Below, piece after piece: positions 1 through 12,573 of a DNA stretch of 64,000 nucleotides. Under the pieces are notes generated by a model. That model made no database searches. It was not told the origin of the DNA and saw nothing but the letters and a program-made list of their open reading frames with translations. Positions within the stretch are counted from its first letter, which is position 1; each line of letters starts with the position of its first letter. The position numbers were made by a program, and so were the translations under genes. The DNA is from Agrostemma githago (lineage: Eukaryota; Streptophyta; Magnoliopsida; Caryophyllales; Caryophyllaceae), in the NCBI GenBank assembly GCA_958450325.1, contig OY288259.1:57872987-57936986 (forward strand), written 5' to 3'.

Positions 1-186
1 GCTGTTGGCTCTAACACTTATTCAAGGCAATTGTTGATTGCTTCCCTTGTATTAGTTGATTTGATTATTTGTTTACGTAAATACCTTATTCTCTTGATTG
101 TATATATAGCATAGTCTAGCATGTACAAACCAACAAGTTTGGCTCAATTCAATTACGAATCTATTTCATATATTTCGATCATATTA
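1..186 (+). repeat. 5' LTR of the Copia element (first 35 bp outside the window)
   Basis: Matches 22444-22629 with one mismatch. A TATA-like stretch (TGTATATATAG, about 99-109) is a plausible LTR promoter. The LTR ends in ...CATATTA, directly followed by the primer-binding site at 187. The ends look non-canonical (TA...TA) rather than TG...CA. Confidence 0.93.
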
Positions 187-198
187 TGGTATCAGAGC
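187..198 (+). other. Primer-binding site of the Copia element
   Basis: TGGTATCAGAGC follows the LTR without a gap. It is the usual complement of the 3' end of plant initiator tRNA-Met and fixes the 5' LTR end at 186. Confidence 0.9.
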
Positions 199-256
199 AA
201 GGTCTTCTCCTTCTCTAACAAAACTCCTCTGCCTTCTTTTTTTTTCAATATCACCA

Positions 257-3200
257 ATGACGAACTCTGATACGAACCAAGCTATCGATCCGACAAAATC
301 CCAATCCTATTCCCTCATTCATGTCGAAAATCCGGGCACCAATATAACACAAATAACATTCAATGGCAACAACTACGATGAATGGTCCCGTGCTTTTCAT
401 CTTGCCCTTCTCGCAAAAGGCAAACTCAGATACATCGACAAAACTATCGTCAAACCCGCCACATCTGCAGCCACCTTCGAATCCTGGAGGTCCACCAATG
501 CATTCGTCACCTCCTGGATCTTTAATTCGATTGAAAAGGAGTTACGCAAAACCATCTCCTATCGGCCCGAGGCAAAACAGGTATGGGACGACATCCAAAA
601 TCGTTTTTGTCAGGGTAATGATGCTCGTATTTATCAATTACAGGTCGATCTAATTGCTTGTCGCCAAGGTTCTACCGAATCTTTAATGTCCTACTACGGT
701 CGACTCACGAAACTTTGGGACGATCTTCTCGAGTATGATGCTCTCCCTTCCTGCTCGTGCAAACCATGCACTTGTGATTGGGTCAGCATTCTTGATGCGC
801 GACGGGAAAAGAAACGGGTACGTGATTTTTTAATGGGTCTTGATGATCGTTTCAATAATACTCGGTCACAAATCCTTGGTACAACTCCTTTTCCAAATTT
901 GAATCTTGTTTATAATCGTCTTCTCCAAGACGAGGGTGTACGTAATTTTTCGCACACTCAAATCGAGTCTAAACCCGACACCATGGCCTTCGCGGCTCGT
1001 GTTCACCACAGTTCTCGCAACTCTAGGGGGGGCGTGATCCGCGGTCCGACCGAAACACCTTGGCCTCTGACCATAGCATTCACGTAGTGTCCAAAGACAC
1101 ATCGAGACCTTTTTGTATTGCTTGTCAAAGGTCGGGTCATAGTTTTAAATCATGTTTTCGCATTACTGGTGATTTTCCCGAATGGTGGGGAGACTGTCCT
1201 CGCGACCGTATTTACGTCAACCCAAATGATACGGATTTGAGCAAAGCCGTCTTCGTACCGGATGTCCGTGGTAGAGCTCAGTTAGAGCGTAACAAACAAC
1301 ATAGTTCTGGTCCGTCTCCTAAGATAAACATGGTGTCTGCTCATACTCCGAATCCTGCTCCTGATGTGTCTTCTTCTCACTCCTCTTTAACTCACCTTGA
1401 CAAACTTGATCTTAATGCCTTGAGCCCACGTGAATTAGAGGAATTAACCAATATTTGGCAGGCCCGCAAAGCTGATCCCGCAACCGATCGACTTAATGGT
1501 AATTTCTCTCCTTTTACTTGGATTATTGACACGGGAGCATCCCACCACATGTCGGGATGCCTTTCATATTTCACGAATATTAAAAATATTACTCCGTTAT
1601 CTGTTGGTCTACCCAACGGTGATCTTACAATTGCCACTCAAAGTGGAGATATACACATATCTTCTCGCCTTGTCTTACGTAACGTTTTATTTGCGGCCAA
1701 TTTACATTGTAATTTACTTTCCGTCTCGAGTCTTTTAAGTGATACGTCCCTAACAATTCAATTTTCTCACCAACTTTGTCTAATGCAGGATCGTACCTCG
1801 AGGACGGTGATTGGTGCGGGTAAGCAACACGAGGGGCTATACTATTTAAAGGGTGTCCGTGACAATAAGGCCCAAGCTTGTATGGTGGGTTCCGTCGATC
1901 CTGCTGAGCTTTGGCATCGAAGGTTGGGGCACCCATCCTCCAATATTTCTCGTTTTTTACCTCTTATTAATAAGAACGTTTCTCGAAATCAAAATAACTT
2001 TCATAGCAAAACTTGTGACATTTGTTTTCGCGCGAAACAAACTCGCGAACATTTTCATTTAAGTACTAATAATGCTATTTCTCCATTTGATTTAATACAT
2101 TGTGACCTGTGGGGTCCGTATTCCGAAAACGGGTCATGTGGATCTCGATATTTTTTAACTATCGTTGACGATTTTCTCGATCAACTTGGGTTTATCTTCT
2201 ACGTCACAAAAGCGATACTAAACGAACATTGTTAAATTTCTTTGCTATGATTGAGCGTCAATTTGAAAAGAAAATCAAAGTTTTACGTAGCGATAATGGT
2301 ACCAAATTTCGACCTCTTATACCTTTTTTTAACGAGAATGGTGTACTTTTTCAAACATCTAATGTCGACACCCCCCAACAAAATGGTAGGGTGGAACGTA
2401 AACACCGTCACATTTTAAATGTCGCTCGTGCTCTTTTATTTCAAGCGAGTTTACCAATTTTCTTTTGGGGAGAATGTATCTTGAGTGCGGTTTACTTAAT
2501 AAATCGCACCCCGACAAATCTCCTAAACGGAAAAACTCCTTATGAAATGCTTTTTAATCGCCCACCATCATTTGACAACATTCGCATTTTCGGATGCTTT
2601 GCTTATACCAAAAGTTTAAATCGATCACTTGATAAATTTGCTTCTTGGAGTCGCAAGTGTGTCTTTATTGGATATCCGTTTGGAAAAAAAGGTTGGCGAC
2701 TTTATGATTTAGAAACCGGGTCTTACTTTGAGTCACGCGACGTAATTTTTCTCGAAAATGAATTTCCCTATAAAACTCTTAATAGTGACATTATCGACAA
2801 CGATTCTACCTCGTTCCTTCACGATGCTCTTACACCTGTAGACCAATCTATTCTTCTTCACCTACCACACACCACCTCGGCCACCACAACCGATGACGTG
2901 ACCACCATTTCGACCACTCAGCCGACCACTTCGGTTGAGCCTCCCACCGACCCGACCACCCATACACAAACCGATAACCCCTCATCCACCAACACTGACT
3001 CAACTACATTGGGACGGGGACATCGCCTAAAATTGCCGAATTCCAATTTAAAAGATTTTGTGCTTCAAAAACCTCGCCCCTCGTCCAACTTACTCATCGC
3101 ATCGCCATCGTCTTCAGGTACCGCTTTTCCGATATCACATTATATAAATTATGCAAAATTTTCACCTAAACATCAAATTTTTTTGTCGGCCGTGACTAAA

Positions 3201-3592
3201 AATCACGAGCCTAGTTTGTTTAAAGATGCCGTGCAGGTTCCCGAATGGCGCGACGCGATGAGACTCGAAATTGAGGCTCTTGAGAAGAATAATACGTGGA
3301 CCCTTGAACATCTTCCTCCAGATAAAAAGGCTATTAGTTCAAAATGGGTTTACAAAATAAAGTATAATGCGGACGGAACAATCGAACGATACAAAGCTCG
3401 ATTAGTCATAATGGGTAATCGACAAGTTGAAGGTGTTGACTACAATGAAACCTTTGCTCCTACTCTAAAACTTGTCACCGTTCGTACATTGCTTGCCATT
3501 GCCGCTGCCAAGCAATGGGCCCTTCATCAAATGGACGTTCATAACGTTTTCCTACATGGCGACCTCCATGAGGAAGTATATATGAAACCCCC
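257..3592 (+). pseudogene. Copia gag-pol, 5' part (gag, protease, integrase, start of RT), frameshifted
   Basis: The reading starts at ATG 257. Gag shows the W-x-R-A core common in Copia gags near residue 43 (257-1087). The frame changes at the G-run near 1027-1033 and continues in 1060-2235. That part carries the zinc knuckle CX2CX4HX4C (about 1110-1155), the protease motif DTGAS (about 1527), a GAG-pre-integrase segment (LWHRRLGHP, about 1909) and the start of the integrase core. A second, single-base frameshift near 2172 ends this frame in the integrase. The third segment, 2229-3592, holds the SDNGT and ENG...E residues of the integrase, a Thr/Pro-rich linker (about 2860-3000) and the first part of the RT. 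It is cut at 3592 by the LARD. Particle and replication proteins of a retrotransposon, no longer expressible as one polyprotein. Confidence 0.9.
3588..3592 (+). repeat. Left target-site duplication of the LARD (CCCCC)
   Basis: CCCCC at 3588-3592 and again at 21244-21248 directly flanks the element ends TGTGGACA and GTCTACA. The Copia RT reading continues in frame across the site when one copy plus the element is left out. Confidence 0.9.
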
Positions 3593-4948
3593 TGTGGACA
3601 TGACATAGGTCCACCCCGACGCGACCACGCGCGGGTTTGGGGCGGCGAATGAATCTCCATATGAGATGGTCAAATTGAAATTTAAATCGAAATAGGAGTC
3701 GCCACCGAACTTTGTGGGAGTTCGGGCCCGTTCGAACCCACTCTATGTCGTAGTGGGCCGTGCACAAAGTACGGCCCATTTACGATGTCAGAGCTTATTG
3801 GGTTCGTTCCTTTGCATTATGATACCGATACCGACATTATCGGATACCGTGTATTGAATGACTCTCGTTGCCAATGGATTCGGACATCCGGAAACCATGG
3901 TTCTGAGTAAGGGGTGAGGGTACGTGTTGGGAAGTTCACTAAGAACACCCAACCCCGCCCGCACTTAGCGGCCTTTACTAAGATATTGTTCGTTTTTGGT
4001 GTACACGCGTTAGTTCGACGGTTGAATGATATGCAAAGATTATTTTCCCTAAGCATGTGAGAGAAAAATAAATGGGTTGCTAAGTCGTTTAATGCATATT
4101 AAACTAATAACGTCAAAGTTATTTTAGCATGTGAAGTTCGTCTTAGTCTTATAAAATAAAAAACAAAATGAATTGCTACAAACACGAGAAAACGAGTTAG
4201 TAACGTTTGAATAAATTGAATAAAGATGTAAATACGATGATATGCATGATTTTGAAAAAGATTTATGACACGTGATGGATTAACACGTGTTGACCGAGGT
4301 CAAAAAAAGTATTTATCGAAATCTGAAAATATGTCGCGAAAGTCGCTTTTTATGTAAGAATCGAAAAGAATAAAAAAAACGAGAAAACGAAAAAAGAGGG
4401 GTCGGCCATCCAGGCTTCCGCGCGAGTCGCCTGGAAGGCGCGCGACTCGCGTGGGAGTCTGTCCGATTTTTTTATTTTTCGAAAATCGACAATCTATACT
4501 AATATATAATACATAAACCACACATTTGATTTTTTGGCGCCAAAAACACTTTCTTAATATATCACATTTTCCATATTAATCCAATGCTCCATGTTAATGA
4601 GATATTTTGGTATATACTTTCTTAAACTGACACAGGCACGAGTTTAAAATATTCTGATAGTAATGTAATTTATTTAAACGAGTTAAAATATCTGAAAACA
4701 TGGTAGGTATACACCCGCGGACAAAACAAATTATCGCGTTTATTGCGACAGAAATTATTTCTATATGATAATCGAACATATATAGATTAAACATTGTCGT
4801 AAAAATCCCTATTACACAATTTTCTAACATATAAACAAATATACATAAATTTTAACATTTTTTATACTCCGTATAACGTAAACTAATCAGTATAATCACT
4901 AATAAAATAACATGAAATAGATAAAAAAAATCTATATCTATAAAATAT

Positions 4949-5589
4949 GGGTGTTGCTCTTCGCAGTACGCGTTTTACTCAACGCAGTACGGTATTTCCA
5001 ATTTTGCCCCTCAACTTTGACGCGGTGTATTTGTTTTAACTTTGGTTGTTTCTTTTATCAAGCAGTACATTTTTTCCCAACTTTGACGCAATACATGTTT
5101 TTTTAAACTTTGATTAAGGGCATTTTTTTCAATTTTTTGACAGTGCTATATTAAGTAAAAAGTTTGGATAAAAAAGAATTAAGAACAAAAACTAATTTCA
5201 ATAACTAATTTCATAATTGTTCTTCAATCTAACTCATATCCATAGTCTTATGAATTGATCAATTGAATGATTTGTATAGTTAGAATCGGAAGGAATCAAT
5301 GATAATTGAAAAAATTGGTCGATTTCTAATTAGGGATAATTAACAGTTCACACCTTTTCTTCGATCAAACTTATATCCATAATCTTATAAATTTGATAAA
5401 TTGAATGTTTGTATACTTAGAATTTAAATGAATCGATAATAATTGAAAAAATTGGATGATTTTTAGGGTTACAATAGAGAGTGTGGAGTGGTAGCAATAT
5501 TTCTCTTTTTTTAGTGAATGGCGTATGATGAAAATTTATGTAGAAAAAGTACTGCATCGAGTAAAATTGGTACTACGAAGAGTAACTCC
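4949..5589. mobile_element. MITE with about 42-bp terminal inverted repeats (MULE-like)
   Basis: The left end (CTCTTCGCAGTAC, then TTTTACTCAACGCAGTAC) and the inverted right end (CTCTTCGTAGTAC, then TTTTACTCGATGCAGTAC) align over about 42 bp with a few differences. The flanking 9-mers ATAAAATAT and GTAAAACAT agree at 7 of 9 positions, which suits a decayed Mutator-type duplication. 641 bp, no transposase frame. Confidence 0.65.
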
Positions 5590-6222
5590 GTAAAACATAT
5601 TAGTATCAATAACCAATAACAATTTCCAAAAAATATTGATATTAGTTATGAAAATATTAATGTAGGTAAATTTCATCTAATGTAGTACTCCGTATATAAT
5701 ATGGAGTAGTAACCAGATTTCTTTGAAATATATTAAAATAGGAGAATTTAACACATTTTTCATATTACACACTCTATAGTAGTACTCTATAATCTCTGCA
5801 TGACTGCATGAGTAATTGTTACATTAAATAATTTTATTTTATTATTAATTTACAAGATAACAATCACTTATTTTTTAATGGCACACTGTTCCAATTAGAT
5901 GTCTATTTTTTATTCGCAATTTTCTTGAAATGTTTTGTGTTATGATTTTTATATTAAGTTAGTTATACTGAGAGTAAATTTTACATTATTTCAAAAAATA
6001 TAAGTTAAAACTAATTTACCCAATCAATAATTGTATCAAATGTACGAGATATGTGTATAATATGTTAAAAGATATATACAGGTCAAACATGTATCTTTGC
6101 ATTGATTTCATGTGTTGATGTTTCATGATGATTTTAAGCATACACTTTTTTCATTTTTAAAACTATTTGAGTTAAAGGTTTAATATCCAAATAAGATTAT
6201 CTACGTAATTTTTTTATTTATG

Positions 6223-6242
6223 CCCGTGCAACTTTGCACGGG
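6223..6242 (+). terminator. Helitron 3' hairpin
   Basis: A 9-bp perfect stem with a 2-nt loop, 11 nt before CTAG, at the position of the Helitron transposition terminator. Confidence 0.85.
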
Positions 6243-6486
6243 TACTAACCTAGTTTTTTATAAATCGCGTACAAATATGGATTAATTTATACTCGATTTA
6301 TATTTTCGATATTCGTCGTATTCGATATTCGATTATGAAATCGATATCAAATAGTCGGAATGTTTTTAGAAAAGGTTTTGAAAAAAAGTTTGTTTTGAAC
6401 GAAAAGAGAAAAAAAAGGATTTGAACGAAAAAAATGTTAATTCTCTCCGCGTAAAAAATCGTCGAATTTGTTTTAAAAAAAGTAAC

Positions 6487-8087
6487 TGATAAGTGTAGTT
6501 TGTAGTGCCTAATTTGTTGTGTTTTGGTCCCGCTTTCCTTGTGGAATCGCTCCTTGGGAGCGGTTTTTGGGTTACTTATGCTTCCTTTAGTTCGTTTTAG
6601 GTTCCCGGGACCATTCATGAAGAATTGGAACGATTCCGACTTGTTTCATACACTTTTGGAGCCAACGAAGAAAAGGAACGATCACTCGATGCCTTGGATT
6701 CGATCCCGAGACCTTGGGACACATTCCCGAGCCCCTTAGGATCGATCCCGAGTCCCGAGAATCGATGAGAAACCCATGAGAGGCAAGGAGGGACCTTAAA
6801 GATCATATTGGAGGCCTACAAGACTCATCCCCGACGGGAAGGACCTCATCCCGTCCAGGATGAGGTGCACAAAAGCAATGGCTACTGTCTTGGGTCCATC
6901 CCGACCGGGACCACCTCATCCCGACCGGGATGAGCCCAGTTCAGACCCCCGGTTCATTGTTTCTTCTCCTTTCCTCTTGTAACCCTATATACACCCTTCC
7001 TCTTGTATTCTTAGAGGATGTTAAACATTACTCATCAAACCCTAGCATAGTTTAGCATAGATTAGCATAGATTAGTGTAGATTAGTCTTTAGTTTATCGT
7101 TAATCTTAGTTTAATCCTTGTATTAAGGGAATTCTTCAAGATCTCCACCAAGATTGACAACCTTGGGTGATTGTTTTGAGTTTTTCTTATTAATGCAAGT
7201 TTCAATCTTTCCTCTTCACTAGTTTGGTATAAACTTCTCATCCTTTTTACTCATAATCTTGTTTATTCATCCAAGTTTCAATCTTTGTTCATTGTTATGT
7301 TTGTTGCTTATTGTTTTCACTAGTTTCATTATGGATGTTTTGTTGTTTGTGTTGATTCTTCTTGTCTTTGTTATTGTTTGTTAGATATGGTTGAGTAGTA
7401 CTCTTGCTAGGGTTAGTAGGGTGATTTGTGTGTTTAATGGGTGATTAATGGTTTGTTGGAGATGTTGGTGGAAGTTTTGGGTTTGCTCTTGGTTAGATGC
7501 ATGGTACATGTTTGTTGAAATGCTTGAATGACATGTAGTTGCAAATGCTTGTTTTTTTTTGTCATTTCTCTTGTGGGTGACGGTTTGCTCGTGGTTTGGT
7601 TCCCTCATTACGTAGCGAGATCCCGGTGAGGACGACCCCTAGGTCAGTCTACGTAGCGAGAGCCCGGACGTGACCTAGGCTACGAAAGCACGCTAGTAAC
7701 CCCGTTTGTCATGTGTGTCGCTAAGATGGGTTCTAGCAAGAACCTTTAGGTCGGTCTACGTAGCGAGAGCCCGGACTACACCTAGATAACCCGACTACCC
7801 CTTCACCTTAGCTCTTCCTTGACCATTCCATCACCCCTTGAACCCGACCTAAGCCTAGCCCGTTTCCTTATTTGTTTTCTCCGTCACCTTAGTCATAGTC
7901 TTAGCCTTCTCCCCTTCCTATCACTCTAGTTTAGCTTAGCTCGTTGACCTAGTCTCGTATTTGGGTGACCTTAGTCTAGACGCCTCTTACCGTCCCCGTG
8001 GATTCGACCCGACTTGCCCTAGATACCCGTTAGGATTAGTTGGTTAATATTGATCGGTTGGGAACCACGGCAATTCCCGTACCATCA
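6487..8087 (+). repeat. 5' LTR of the Athila-like element
   Basis: Near-identical to 12584-14232. It holds two copies of the 20-bp unit built on CATCCCGACCGGGATG (from 6897 and 6917), a TATA-like CCCTATATACACCC (about 6983), and three copies of TACGTAGCGAGANCCCGG (7612-7780). Confidence 0.92.
6897..6934. repeat. Near-palindromic 20-bp units, two copies (5' LTR)
   Basis: The core CATCCCGACCGGGA repeats every 20 bp (6897, 6917). CATCCCGACCGGGATG is almost self-complementary. The other LTR has four copies, and related motifs occur inside the element at 9859-10026. Confidence 0.85.
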
Positions 8088-8090
8088 ATT

Positions 8091-8108
8091 TGGCGCCGTT
8101 GCCGGGGA
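8091..8108 (+). other. Primer-binding site of the Athila-like element (tRNA-Asp)
   Basis: TGGCGCCGTTGCCGGGGA is complementary to the 3' end of plant tRNA-Asp plus CCA. It starts 3 nt after the LTR end. Confidence 0.9.
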
Positions 8109-8257
8109 CGGCGTAGTTTAGAGTTTTGTTTGCTTAGTTTTGGACTTTGTTCTTGATTTTTGTGTTCTCTTCTCCTTGTGTATCCCCGTTCTATTTCTTA
8201 TGTGCTATTCTCTCTTCCTAGTGCCTCAAAAGCACTAGGCTACTAACGTTTGCTCAA

Positions 8258-9578
8258 GTGTTTCTAGTTCATCCTAGGTATCAAAGCAACGTTATGGAAA
8301 TGGCACGTCCTAACTTCCATCAATCATCACGGGACAACTATGGGGCGAATGGCCAAGTCCCAAAATTTCACCAACCACAACCTCATCAACAATCTTACGA
8401 ACGCCCTCCATATGGTTATCATGAAAGTTGTCAAGGATCATTCCAACATCCTAACAACTACCAAACACCCTCACATAACCCACAACCAAAAATCCCTGAC
8501 TTTGAGACTTGTCAAATGTTGGTCCAAATGCAAAAGAGTCAACAAGAGGCGATAATGCTATTGCAAAAGGGTCAACATGAGATGATGATTTTAATGCAAA
8601 AGAGTCAACAAGTGATGATGACTCAAATACAAGGGGTTAAAGAGGAGCTCAAGGCCCAAATAGAGGTGCAAGATGCTCGAATCAATGCACTCATGGCTCA
8701 TATCACGATGTCGGCCACTCGAGCTCCACGAATTGTTGAGGAAGGTTCATTTGGGCATGAAGGTCGGGTGTCTCCACAAGAAAGTCAACCCGATCGTGAA
8801 GCTACAAGTGAAGAAGAGAGGGTCAATCAAGAGATCATTGTTGAGTGTTGCTTGGATGGTGAAGATATAGGAAGAATAGAGGAAGTTGAAGCTTCAAGGG
8901 TCAACAATGAGGAGGGAAGTGAACATGATTCTCAAGGTAACTCTTGGGGAGCCAATGTATTGGCTATCAAATTGGATTTGTTCGATTTTCTTCGTGATGA
9001 ACCGGATCTAGACAATCCAAAGCCAAGTGAAGACATACCCCCCTCTAAGCCATATGGACAAGGTGAGTGAAAAGGAGCGTAATACTTGGGAGAAAGAAGT
9101 GGATGCCTTGGAACTTGCCTTGTATGGGAAATTGGAGGAGCCTAAAGCCTCCAATGAAGAAAACTTGATGCCTTCTCCTCCTCTATCGCACTCGATTTCT
9201 AGTCTCTTGTCTTGCGAGACGGTTGATGAAGAGTATCCTTGTCGGGCGGTGGAAGAGAGTCCTACTCTCGACCCCGTAGAAGAAGCAACACCCCTAGGGT
9301 GTGATCTCCCTCATCATAACACCGAGCTTGACTCTAGACCACTATACCTACCGGATGGTCATAAGAGTCGTTGCTATCATGGTTCCGAAGACCCGGAAGA
9401 TCACAAGAACCCCGAGCATAATGAAGATGATTGCTTCTCAACTCCGACTTGGAAACTCTTGTTGATGGCTAGGATAGGCCATATGAGCGTCAATGAAGAT
9501 GTTGCTAGGGCATTTGACTTACTCCTCCGAGCTCTTAATGGCTATGGAAGTGTAGTTGGTGAGAGTAGCTTAGTGTAA
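8258..9578 (+). pseudogene. Gag-like ORF of the Athila-like element, frameshifted
   Basis: 8258-9070 (270 codons; the first natural start may be Met13) continues in another frame as 9027-9578, with the break at the C-run near 9039-9046. The N-terminal part is rich in Gln, His and Pro. About residues 85-150 form Gln/Met-rich heptads (MQKSQQ, LLQKGQ) that suggest a coiled coil. The C-terminal part is acidic. No zinc knuckle or catalytic motif is seen. The position after the primer site and the style fit the gag-proximal region of Athila elements; this rests on context, not on a recognised domain. Confidence 0.6.
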
Positions 9579-11685
9579 ATATCTTTTCCCTTTTCTTTTG
9601 TGCTTGTATTTGTGTTTATGTTTGTTTGGATATTTTGGTTTTTAGGATTGTTAGTTTTTGTGAAATCCTTGTACTTTGGTATTTTGATGAGCGATGTGAG
9701 GGAGGGATTTTGATGAATGATTTGAGCTTGTTTGCTAGATGTGAAGTGAAGATGAAGTCTCGAGGAGAATGGTTGTGGATAGAGCTTGGACTTTGAGTTA
9801 GGGAGTCGGTTTTTGAAGCTTTGGATAAGCTTTTGGGGTCATGGGAGTCATGAAGACCCTTCCCGGCCGAGAAGGAGGCTTCCCAACCGGGAAGGATGTG
9901 CCATCCCGACCGGGAAGGAGCATCCCGATCGGGATGAGGGTGCAAAAATTGGAGCTTTCTGTGGAGCCATCCCGACCGGGACGGGTGTGTCATCCCGACC
10001 GGGACCATCCATCTCGACCGGGATGGACCCCTGCTCCCCCATTTTGCCTATTCTTCGACATTCGAGCCCACCCAACCACTTTATACCCCCTCCCAACCTC
10101 CCAACCTACCCTTGCACCTATCATACGACCTTACACTTCATATGCATACTCTCACCTCACCTTATCTTCACTACATACCAAGCCTAACATCAAATCCCAC
10201 TCCCTTCTACCATTGCAAGCTTAATACTTCAACCATGCGGGCCTATCAAGATTGAAGAGGAATAGCAATGACGAAGACAAGCAAAGTGCCTATATTGATC
10301 TATGAGACGATGGAGCGAGTGAGTTGCTAACCTATTGGTACGACAACTATCCTTTCTTTTCCGTCTTTTATCGCTTGTTTTCCTTTGTGTTTGTTCCCTT
10401 CCCCCTTATACACTTTTGTGTCATGGTGTCATGGTGGCCTTCGAGGCCTTGGTAGTTGTTGCTCCCGACTCTCGATGACGTGACTACATCGAGAGTCATT
10501 TCAAAATCCAAATTTACAAGTATTTCACCCTTTTTTGTAGGATTTAATCGGATTTAGGCGGAATCCGGGCTAGGTGACTTGATTACACCTAGTCCTCCCA
10601 TCCCATTTCCTTTTATTTCCTTCTTTTTATTTCTTCCCCCATCCATATCTTTTCTCGTCTCGGCCCATGGTGACTTGACTACACCCCGGCCGGACACATT
10701 CTACCCTTTCTTCACTTTTCTTTTTGATTTTTAGCTTTATTTTCGTAGTTTCTTTTCTTTTCTTTTGTGTCTCCGTACACTACGATCGAGCATGAGGACA
10801 TTGCTCGGTTTAAGTGTGGGGGAGCGAAATTCTAGTGTAGCTTAGTTTATTTTCGTAGTCTTTTCGAAAAATCTTTAAAAAACCCTAAAAATTTGAATTT
10901 TTTTCACAAAAATCAAAAAGATTTTCTTTTTGTGTGTTTTCCTTTTGTGTCGTGCTTTTGTTGTGTTGTGTGTGTTTGCCTCCCTTTTTCCTTGTAGGTC
11001 GCTTAATCACCGTTAGCTTTGGAAAGCTTTCAAGACATCCGATAACGCCCTTTTATCCCTTCCCCCTCTTTGTTCCTTGTGGAGTTTGGAGGAGATGTGT
11101 GATGTTGTGTGCTCGGGTGGAGCTTTGTTGAGTTCGTGGTTGATTTGGTGACTTGTTTGGAAGTTCGGGGTGGTGTTTGTTTTGTTTATGTGCTTGTCTT
11201 GTTTTGTTTTATTTTGTTTTATTTTGTCTCTTTTTCTTTCGTTTTCGTTGAGTCTTTGTTTTGTGTGTGTAGTTGTGTCTAGTGTGTAAAAAGGTTTTCG
11301 AAAACCCGGTTTAGAGGTTAGTGTGCAAGCGTTTACTTTCCCTTTCTAGTAGTATGAATCGAGTCTTGGACTTTAGTCTAGTAGAATGACCCTAAATCAA
11401 TGATTTCGTTGGTCCTTTACCTTGAGTCCACCTAGCTTACTAGGGATTTACTACGGGATTTGCATTTTGACCATTATGACCACCCACGGTGTGAAAAGGC
11501 CTTGGTTGCCGAGTCCCGTCCCTTAGGTGACCGTGTTTGGGATTGTTTGACTAGTCCAAGTTCTCCCCTTTTTGTGAGTATGAAGGGAAGACGTCGTCCC
11601 GACATACCCATTTCCCTACCTCCTACACATATCCACACAATAAAATTGCAATTTGTTGAAATCTCTCTTTCTTAGTTGCAAAAAG

Positions 11686-11880
11686 AAATGCCTAGCAAAA
11701 AGAAATGCCTACAACTCAAATCAAGCCAAAAAGGGCAAAGAAAAGAAAAAGAAAGAAAATGAAAGAAAGAAAAGATTGAAGAAGAAGAAAAAGCACAAAA
11801 AGCCAAAAAGAAAATAAAAAAGAAGAAAAAGAAATGGCATAGCAAAACAAAGCAAAAATGCAAAAGAAAGAAAAATGCCA
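11686..11880 (+). repeat. Polypurine (A/G) stretch of about 200 bp
   Basis: Almost only A and G with rare interruptions (AAAGAAAAAGAAAGAAAATG type). On the complementary strand it gives Phe-rich open frames that are not genes. Confidence 0.8.
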
Positions 11881-12573
11881 AAAGAAAACCGTCCCACAAA
11901 AAGAGTCCCCACACCTCTCAAAATAAGCCTTTTACCGACTATTACCGTGAAGAACCTACCAAAGGACAGAGTCCCTAGGAAGGATGATAGCGGTAATGGT
12001 CAGTCTTCCCTCATTTTGCATTCATATCCACCTTTTTACTTGGACTAGTTAGGCGGTTTTGGGCATGGGACGACCCTCTTGGCTTAACGCTAAAGGGGGC
12101 GGGGTCTCACTTACCTACAGTGTCGACTAACACCGTGGTTCATCCTTTTTTCCATCCCGCCGATCGTCCCGTAGTACGTTCTTAGAAGGTTAGGAGGACC
12201 TAGGTAAGTTACCAACGTTTTTATTGCTTTGTCGTCATACTATTAGGGTTTAGTTCATCTCGATTTGTATGATTAGCTTGGGAACGTTGTCACTTGCCTC
12301 GAGTCCTAAACCGGTGCTTCTTTCACCGCTTGTTTGAGGGAAGCGGTATTTGTTTTCTTTTGGGTGCAACCGATTATTTGTTTGTTTGTGTGTTTATGTG
12401 TTTTGTGTCCGGTTGCATCCATAGTTTTGTCGCAAGACCCGACTTGCCTTGCGGAGTGCACTTTCCCTCTAAAGTGTACTCGCGTGAGTTGAAAGGGCGT
12501 AGGGTGCGCTAATACCCACTCGGCTAGTTTAGTAGATAGTATGTGCTTACTCGAGGGCGAGTAAGGGTTAAGT

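Larger units (their letters stand above)
4493..6253 (+). mobile_element. Non-autonomous Helitron
   Basis: It begins TCTATACTAATATATAATA and ends CTAG, placed between a host A (4492) and T (6254) without target duplication, as Helitrons do. Eleven bases before the 3' end is a perfect 9-bp hairpin (CCCGTGCAA at 6223-6231, TTGCACGGG at 6234-6242). The sister LTR keeps the empty A|T site at 19881/19882, so both ends are exact. There is no Rep or helicase frame; mobilisation needs a partner. The interior is AT-rich and carries a MITE. Confidence 0.92.

Noticed and set aside
6298..6806. Pairs of open frames repeated at 6524-6806 and 12621-12903
   Set aside because: They lie in the two LTRs of the Athila-like element, are duplicated with the LTR, and have no domain.
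9616..10224. Overlapping frames on both strands rich in Arg, Ser, Gly and Pro
   Set aside because: They arise from the CCCGACCGGGA palindromes, which read alike on both strands.
11672..11921. Phe-rich minus-strand membrane-protein-like frames
   Set aside because: Complement of the polypurine tract; low complexity only.
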